Source of the DNA: Crossiella cryophila
GTDB taxonomy: Bacteria; Actinomycetota; Actinomycetes; Mycobacteriales; Pseudonocardiaceae
Length of the DNA: 64,000 nt
Reading direction: 5' to 3'
NCBI RefSeq assembly: GCF_014204915.1
Contig: NZ_JACHMH010000001.1
Location: forward strand, 7,403,501-7,467,500
Shown piece by piece: positions 1-9,000 of the stretch. Made by a program: the position numbers and the translations under genes. The notes beneath the pieces were generated by a model. It saw nothing but the letters and a program-made list of their open reading frames with translations. It had not been told where the DNA came from and did not search any database. The stretch's first letter is position 1, and each line of letters opens with the position of its first letter.

Positions 1-3000
1 CGGATCTCCTCGGCGGCCAGCTGTTCGCCGAGTGCGTCCAGGGCCTCGGGCACACCGCAGACCACCACCGAGCGCGGGCTGTTCAGCGCGGCCAGGTGCA
101 GGTGCTCACCCAGTCGCGGCAGCACCTCCTCGGCGGACAGGGCCACCGACATCATGCCGCCGGAGCCACCCATCCGCCGCCGGATCGCCTGGCTGCGCAA
201 GGCAACCACGCGAGCGCCGTCCTGGAGTGAGAGCGCACCGGAGACCACCGCGGCGGCGATCTCGCCCTGGGAGTGGCCGAGCACCGCGTCCGGTCGCACA
301 CCGTAGGACTGCCACAGCGCGGCCAGGGAGACCATCACCGCGAACGAGGCGGGTTGCACCACGTCCACGAGTTCCAGGCTGGGCGCGTCCGCCGCGCCGC
401 GGACCAGGTCCAGCAGGGAGAAGTCGATGAACGGGTCGAGCGCGGCCGCGCATTCGGCCATCCGGGCGGCGAAGACCGGCGACTCGTCCAGCAGTTTCGC
501 GCCCATGCCGAGCCACTGCGCGCCCTGGCCGGGGAAGACGAACAGGGTGCGGCCGTCAATGTCGGCCACCCCGCTGACCACGCCTGGCGCGGACTCGCCG
601 TCGGCCAGCGCACGCACCAGGTCCTCGTGCCCGTCCGCGCCGGTGATCAGCACCGCGCGGTGGTCGAAGGTGGAGCGGCTGGTCACCAGCGAGTAGCCGA
701 GGTCAAGCGCGGATTCGTCCACTGTGGACAGTTGTTCGGCCTGGCCGCGCAACGCGTTCTCGCTCTTGGCCGCCAGCACCAGCGGCACGGCGGCCGGTGG
801 GGTCACCGGCACGGTGGCGGGTGTGGGCGGGGTGTCGTCCTGTTCCAGGATGACGTGCGCGTTGGTGCCGCTGATGCCGAAGGAGGACACCGCGGCCCGG
901 CGCGGCCGGTCCCCGCGCGTCCACTCGACCGGTTCGGCCAGCGGGGTGACCGCGCTGGCACTCCAGTCCACGTGCGTGGACAGCGTGTCCACGTGCAGGG
1001 TCCTGGGCAGCTGCCCATACCGCATCGCCATGATCATCTTGATCACGCCGGCGACACCGGCCGCGGACTGGCTGTGCCCGATGTTGGACTTGATCGAACC
1101 CAGCCAGAGCGGCTGCTCTGGCGAGCGCTCCAGGCCGTAGGTCCGTTGCAGGGCCTGGGCTTCGATCGGGTCACCGAGTGCGGTGCCGGTGCCGTGCGCC
1201 TCGACCACGTCCACGTCGTTGGCGGTCAGTCGGGCGTTGGCCAGGGCCTGCCGGATGACGCGTTCCTGGGACGGGCCGTTGGGGGCGGTGAGGCCGTTGG
1301 AGGCGCCGTCGGAGTTGATCGCCGAGCCCTTGATCACCGCGAGCACCGGGCGGCCTTCACGGCGGGCGTCGGAAAGTCGTTGCAGCACAAGCATGCCGAT
1401 GCCCTCGGCGAGCACCATGCCGTCGGCCTCGTCGGAGAAGGCCTTGGACCGGCCGTCGGCGGCGAGCGCGCGCTGGCGGCTGAAGGCGATCCACGGGCCA
1501 GGGTTGGGCATCACGGTGACGCCACCGGCGACGGCGAGGGTGGTCTCACCGTTGCGGAGTGCCTGTGCGGCAAGGTGAATGGCGACCAGCGAGGAGGAGC
1601 ACGCGGTGTCCACGGTGACCGCGGGGCCTTCCAGGCCGAGCACGTAGGCGACCCGGCCGGAGAGGATGCTCGGGATGGTGCCGGTGACCACCTGGCCGTC
1701 GACCTCTTGGCCTGCTCCGTATTCGGTGTAGCTGGAGCCGACGTAGGTGCCGGTGAGCGTGCCGCGCAACGTCTGCGGGTCGAGTCCGGCCCGCTCGAAC
1801 GCCTCCCAGGTGACCTCCAGGAGCAGGCGCTGCTGCGGGTCCATGCCCAGGGCTTCGCGCGGGGAGATGCCGAAGAAGGCCGGGTCGAAGGCGTCCGGGT
1901 CGGTGAGGAAGCCGCCCTGGGTGGTGTAGGTGGTGGTCGGGTTGTCCGGGTCCGGGTCGTAGATGGCGGCCTCGGGCCAGCCTCGCTCGGGCGGGAAGCC
2001 GGAGATGGCGTCCACGCCGTCGGCGACCAAGCGCCACAGCTGTTCCGGGTCGGCGATGCCACCGGGGTAGCGGCAGCTGAGGCCGACGATGGCGATCGGC
2101 TCGTCGGCGGCGATGCTGGCCACCGGGCCGGTCACGCCGTCCCTCGCCCCGGAGATCTCGGCGCGCACGTACTTGGCGAGCGCCTCGGGGGTGGGGTGGT
2201 CGAAGACCATGGTGTTGGACAGCGGGCGGCCGGTGAGTTTGCCGAGTCGCCTGCGCAGTTCGATCGCACCGAGGGAGTCGAAGCCGAGGTCGCGGAAGGC
2301 GCGGCGCTCGTTCAGCTCAGCCGGGCTGTCGTGGCCGAGGACCGCGGCGGCCTCGGCGCGGACCACGTCGATCAGCACCCGCAGCTGGTCCACTTCGGAC
2401 AGTCGAGCGAGGCGGGCGGTGAGTTCGGTCTCGGTGCCGGACGCGGGTGCGTCGGCGGCGGTCTCGACCAGTCCGGCCAGCAGGGCGCTGGGGCGGCGGG
2501 AGGTGAAGACCTGGAGGTAGGTGACCCAGTCGATGTCGGCGACCATCACCGCGGGCTGGTCACCGGCGAGGGCGCGGCGCAGTTCGGCCAGTGCGGGGCC
2601 GGTGAGCAGCGGGCGCATGCCGTGCCGGGCCAGGCGTTCGCGGGCGGTGTCGTCGGCGGCCAGTCCGGCCTCGGCCCACGGTCCCCAGCCGAGACTGGTG
2701 GCGTGGAGGCCACGCGAGCGCCGGTGTTCGGCGAGCGTGTCCAGGTAGGCGTTGGCCGCGCTGTAGGCGGCCTGGCCGCCGCTGCCCACGACTCCGGCGA
2801 TGGAGCCGAAGAGCACGAACAGGTCCAGGTCGGTCTCGGCGAGCAGGGCGTCCAGGTTGGCCGCGCCGAGCACCTTGGCGGCCATTGAGGCGGCGAGTTC
2901 GGCCGGGTCGGTTTCGACGATCGGGCGCAGTTCACTGACCCCGGCCGCGTGCACCACACCGATCAGCGGGTACTCGGCGGGGACCGCGTCCAGGACGGCG

Positions 3001-6000
3001 GCCAGTGCGTTCCGGTCGGCGGCGTCGCAGGCCCGGAAGTCAACGGTGGCACCAAGTTCGGCCAGTTCGGCTTCGAGCGCGCGGGCGCCGGGGGCGTCCG
3101 GGCCCTTGCGGCTGGTGAGCACCAGGTGCCGGACGCCTGCGGTGGCCAGCCAGCGGGCGACCTCGCCGCCAAGACCGCCGGTGCCGCCGGTGACCAGCAC
3201 GGTCCCGTTGGTGGGCAGTTCCGCGGTCGGCTCAGTGCCTTCGTGCCGGACGAGTCGGCGGCCGAAGGCACCGGCGGCACGCAGTGCGAGCTGGTCCTCC
3301 CCCGGCCATCCGGCGCCCAGCGCCCGGACCAGGTCATCCGGGTCGGCGTCGGCGGCCAGGTCGATCAGACCGCCCCAGCCGGCCGGGAACTCCAGCGCGG
3401 CAGCGCGGCCGTAGCCCCAGACCGTTGCCTGGTCGGGGTTTGGCGGCAGGTCTTCGGTCCCAGTGGACACGGCCTGCCGAGTCACAGTCCACAGTGGAGC
3501 TTCGACTCCGGCCGCCACCAAGGCGCGCAACAGGTTGTGCGTGCCGATCAGCGGCAGGCCGGAGAGTACCCCGGCGACGTCCTGGTCCAGTTCGGCCAGC
3601 CGGGTCGGCAGCGCGGCGTCCAGGGTGAGCTGACGCACCTGCGCGCCATGGCTTTCCAGGGTCGCGGCGATCTCGTCCGCCACGTCCACCAGCAGCCACA
3701 GCCCGGAAAGCTGAGGCACCGCAACGGATCCGAGGGAAGCCCAGTCCGCCCGGTAGCGCAGTTCCGCCGGGCGGGCGACGGGAGTGCTGGCGCGCGGCCA
3801 GAAGAGCTGGTGGTCGAAGGCGTAGGTGGGCAGGTCGAGCACGGTGCGGCCGGGACCGAAGAAGGCGTCCCAGTCCACGTCCACGCCCTGGATGTGCAGG
3901 CGTCCCAGGGCTTCGACCAGGGTGCGTTCTTCTTCGCGCTTGGCGCGCAGGGCGGGCACCGGTTCGATGTCGGTGCTCTCGCCCAGGGTTTCCGCGGCCA
4001 TGGCGCAGAGCACGCTGTCCGGGCCGATCTCCACGTACGCGGCCACGCCGAGGCGGGCGGCGGTGCGGACGGCGTCGGCGAAGCGCACGGTGGCCCTGAC
4101 CTGTCCGGCCCAGTACTCCGGCGCGCACAGTTCGGTGTCCTCAACGAGGTGGCCGGTCACCGTGGAGACGATCGGGATGGTCGGCGGCTGGTAGTCCACT
4201 TCCCCTGCGATGGCAAGGAATTCGGTGAGCATGCCGTCCATGTGCGGGGTGTGGAAGGCGTGGCTGGTGTTGAGCCGCCGGGTCCGCCTGCCCTGTTCGT
4301 CGAAGTGCGCGGCCACCGCGAGGGTGGCTGCCTCGTCGCCGCCAAGCACCACGGAGCGGGGCCCGTTGACGGCGCTGATCACCACGCCGTCGGTGAGCTG
4401 CGGGCGGACCTCCTCCTCGGTGGCCTGCACCGCGACCATGGCGCCGTCCTGGCGCAGGGCCTGCATCAGTCTGCCCCGGGCGACCACCAGCTTGGCGGCG
4501 TCGGCCAGGGAGAACACCCCGGCGACGTGCGCGGCGGCGAGTTCGCCGATGGAGTGGCCGATCAGGAAGTCCGGCCGCACACCCCAGGATTCCAGCAGCC
4601 GGTGCAGCGCGACTTCCAGTGCGAACACGGCGGGCTGGGTCCACTCGGTGCGGTCCAGCAGCTCGGAGTCCGCGGCGAACATCACCTCGGCCAGCGGCCG
4701 GTCCAGGTGCGGATCGACCGCGGCGAAGACCTCGTCCAGCGCGGTGGCGAAGACCGGGAACCGTTGGCGCAGTTCGGCTCCCATGCCGGGACGCTGGCTG
4801 CCCTGGCCGGTGAACAACGCGGCCAGGCGCAGGCTCGGGCTGGCCTCGCCGGTGGCCACGGCCGGGCTGGGACCGCCGTCGGCGAGCGCGGTCAGCGCCT
4901 TGCGCAGGGCGGCCGGGTCGGCGGCGGTGAGCACCGCGCGGTGCTCGAACCGGGACCGGGTGGCCGCCAGGGAGTACGCGAGGTCGGTGAGCCGGGTGGT
5001 CTCGGTGACTCGCGAAGTGAGCCGGGATGCCTGACGGCGCAACGCGGTGGCACTGCGTGCGGACAGCAGCACCGGCGCGATGATCTCCGGTTCGGCCTCG
5101 ATCTCCCGGGCGACGGGTGCGGGCGGGGCCTCCAGGATCACGTGCGCGTTGGTGCCGCTGAACCCGAAGGAGGACACCGCTGCCCGCCGTGGGCGATCGG
5201 CTTCCGGCCACACCGTGGGTTCGGCCAGCAGGGACAGTGCGCCCTCGGCCCAGTCCACGTGCGAGGACGGGGTGTCCACGTGCAGGGTCTTGGGCACCTG
5301 GCCGTGCCGCATCGCGAGGACCATCTTGATGATCCCGGCGACGCCGGCGGCGGCCTGGGTGTGCCCGATGTTGGACTTCACTGAGCCGAGCAGCACCGGT
5401 TCGGTGCGGTCCTGGCCGTAGGTGGCCAGCAGGGCGCGGGCCTCCACCGGGTCGCCGAGTGCGGTGCCGGTGCCGTGGCCCTCGATCACGTCGACGTCCG
5501 AAGTGGACAGTCCGGCCCCGGCGAGCGCATCGCGGATGACCCGTTGCTGCGCACCGCCGTTGGGGGCGGTGAGGCCGTTGGAGGAGCCGTCGGAGTTGAC
5601 CGCGCTGCCGCGCACCACGGCCAGGATCTGGTGCCCGTTGCGGATGGCGTCGGACTGGCGTTCCAGCACCACGACGCCGACGCCCTCGGCCCAGCTCACG
5701 CCGTCGGCGGAGTCGGAATACGCCTTGCAGCGCCCGTCCTTGGCCAGCCCGCGCTGCCGGGAGAACTCGATGAACGCACCCGGCGTGGCCATCACGGTGA
5801 CGCCACCGGCCAGCGCCAGGGTGCACTCACCGGAGCGCAGGGCCTGCATGGCCCAGTGCATGGCGACCAGCGAGGAGGAGCAGGCCGTGTCCACGGTGAC
5901 CGCGGGGCCTTCCAGGCCGAGTGCGTAGGACACCCGGCCGGAGACGATGCTGCCGGAGGTGCCGGTGCCCGCGTGCCCCTCGAAGTCCGCACCGGCGAGC

Positions 6001-9000
6001 AGTGCGCCGTAGTCGCCGTACATCACACCGGCGAACACGCCGGTCCGGCTGCCGCGCAACCGCCGAGGGTCGATGCCCGCGCGTTCGATGGCCTCCCAGG
6101 AGACCTCCAGCAGCAGGCGCTGCTGGGCGTCGGTGGCCAATGCCTCACGAGGCCCCATGCCGAAGAAGGCCGGGTCGAACTGGCCCGCGTCGCGCAGGAA
6201 GCCGCCGGAGCGGGTGTAGGCGGTGCCGGGGTGGTCGGGGTCCGGGTGGTAGAGGGTGGCCAGGTCCCAGCCGCGGTTGTCCGGGAAGCCGGTGATGGCG
6301 TCCCGGCCCTCGGCGAGCAGGCCCCACAGGTCATCGGGGGAGCTGACGCCGCCGGGGTAGCGGCAGCCCATGCCGACGATGACGATCGGGTCGTCGCTGA
6401 CCGCGCCGTAGGGCACGGCCGAGACGGCGACCGGTCCGGCGACCGAGCCGCTTTCGCGGAGGATGTGTTCGACGAGTTCGCCCAGGTTGGGGTGGTCGAA
6501 CACCAGGGTCGGGGACAGGCGCAGGCCGGTGGCGGCGCTGAGCCGGTTGCGCAGTTCGACCGCGGTGAGCGAGTCGAAGCCGAGTTCGGCCAGTGGGCGG
6601 CCGGGGTCGATGGTGGTGCCGTCGGTGTGGCCGAGGACGGCGGCGATCTGCTGGGACACCAGGTCGGTGGCCTCGCGCTTGCCGAGCACGGCGCGCTGTT
6701 TGGGCCGCTGGCCGCCGAGCGGTCCGGCGGTGACCCGGCGGCGGGTCTGGCCGAGCAGGCCGCGCAGCACCGAGGGCACCTCGGGGGCCGAGCGCAGCAC
6801 GCCGAAATCGAGGCGCACCGGCGCGAGCACCGGTTCCCCGGCGGTGACGGCGAGGTCGAACAGGGCAAGGCCGTCGGACTCGGCCAGCGGCGGGGTGCCG
6901 AGCCTGCGCAGGCGCTGGACCTGTGCGCCACCGAGTTCGGCTGTCATGCCCGCGGTCTCCGCCCACGGTCCCCAGGCCAGGGAGACGCCGGGCAGGCCGA
7001 GGGTGCGGCGGTGCGCGGTGAGCGCGTCCAGGAAGGCGTTGCCCGCGGCGTAGTTGCCCTGTCCCGGCGCGCCGAGCAGGCCGGCCAGGGAGGAGAACAG
7101 CACCAGGGTGGCGGTGTCGCCGATGAGGTCGTGCAGGTGCCAGGCGCCGTCGACCTTGGGCCGCAGCGCGGCGGTGAGCTGCTCGGCGGTGAGGGTGGAG
7201 ATCACGCCGTCGGCGAGCACGCCCGCGGAGTGGCAGACGGCGGTGATCGGGTGCTCGGCCGGAACCTGTTGCAGCGCAGCGAAAAGCGAGTCGCGGTCGG
7301 CGACATCGCAGGCGGCCACGGTGACCAGTGCGCCGAGTTCGGTCAGCTCGGCGACGAGGTTCTCGGCACCTGCGGTGGCGAGTCCGCTGCGGCTGAGCAG
7401 CAGCAGGGACCGCGTGCCGCGGCTGGTGACCAGGTGGCGGGCGAGCACCGCGCCGAGGCCGCTGAGGCCACCGGTGATGACCACGGTGCCGTTCTCGTCC
7501 CAGGCCGCCGGGGCGTCCTCGGCCGGGATCGCCCGTGCCAGTCGGGCGGCCAGGATCTTGTTGTCCCGCAAGGCGAGCTGCGGTTCGGTACCGGCCAGTG
7601 CGGTGCGCACCAGTTCGGCGGAATCGGTGGCGCCGGGGTCGAGGTCGAGCAGCCGGAACCGGCCGGGGTGCTCGGCCTGCGCGGTGCGCACCAGGCCCCA
7701 CACCGCGGCGGCGGCCGGGTCGGTGACCGCGCCGGTCGCGCCCCGGGTGACCACGATCAGCTCAGCGCCGGGGAATCGGCTGTCCTCCAGCCAATCCCGC
7801 AGCCGGGCCAGCGCGGACGCGGTCAGCTCGTGCGCACCGGGTCGCGGCGATTCCTCGGTCCAGGCCTGGTGCAGCACCACCGTGGGCATCTCGCCCTCGG
7901 CCAGGCTGTCCAGGTCGGCGGCGAGGGGCAGGTCAAGGAGTGCGGCCAGGTCGAAGTGGTCCGGGCCGAGCAGGCCGATCCGGGCCGGGGTGGTGGGCTG
8001 TTCGCCGGTTTCGGTCCAGTCCAGGCGGTACAGGTTGCCGGTGGCCACCGGCGCGCTGCCACTCGGCGTGCGCAGTACCACCGCGCCGACCGCGGCGATC
8101 AGCGCGCCGGTGTGGTCGGAGATGGTCAGCGAGATCCGGTCACCGGCGGGCGTCAGCCGCACTCGCGCGGCCGGAGCACCCGCCGCGTGCAGGCGTACAT
8201 CTTCCCAGTGGAACGGCAGACCGCCCTGCACACTGGCGTCGAGTTCGGCCAGGTGCGCGGCGTGCAGTGCGGAGTCCAGCAGCACCGGGTGCAGCCCGAA
8301 CTCGGCCGCGTCACCCGCCACCTCGGCGGGCAGTTCGACCTCGGCGAAGACCTCGGTGCCCAGCTTCCAGGCGGCCCGCAGGCCCTGGAAGGATGGCCCG
8401 TAGTTGACGCCGCCCTCGCCCATGCCCGCGTACAACCCGGACACGTCAACGGGTTCCGCGCCCGCGGGCGGCCACTCGGTCTCGCCCGCGAGCCCGTCCA
8501 GGCCACCGCGTTCCAGGATGGCGGTGGCGTGTTTGGTCCAGGGCAGGTCGTCCTGGTCGTCCGGGCGGGAGTAGACGGCGACCTCGCGCCGCCCGTCCTC
8601 GTCCGGGCCGATCTGCAGCTGGAGCTGCACGCCGCCGTCGCCGGGCAGGCGCAGGGCCGTGGTGGTGGTCAGTTCGCGGATGTTGTCGCAGCCGACCTCG
8701 TCGGCCGCGCGGGTGACCAGTTCGATCAGGGCCGCGCCGGGCAGCACCACGTCGGCGCCGACCCGATGTCCGGCCAGCCAGGGGTGATCGCGTACGGCCA
8801 GCCGCCCGGTGAGCAGCGTGCCCTCGGACCCGGCCAGCGAGACGGTGGCGGCCAGCAGCGGGTGCCGGGCCGCGCTGAGCCCGGCCGAACGCACGCTGCC
8901 GACATCGGCGCGGTAGCCGTCGCGCGGCCAGAACCGCCTGCGCTGGAACGGATAGGTCGGCAGGTCCACCTCGGTGGCGTTGATGCCGTCGAAGTAGGCG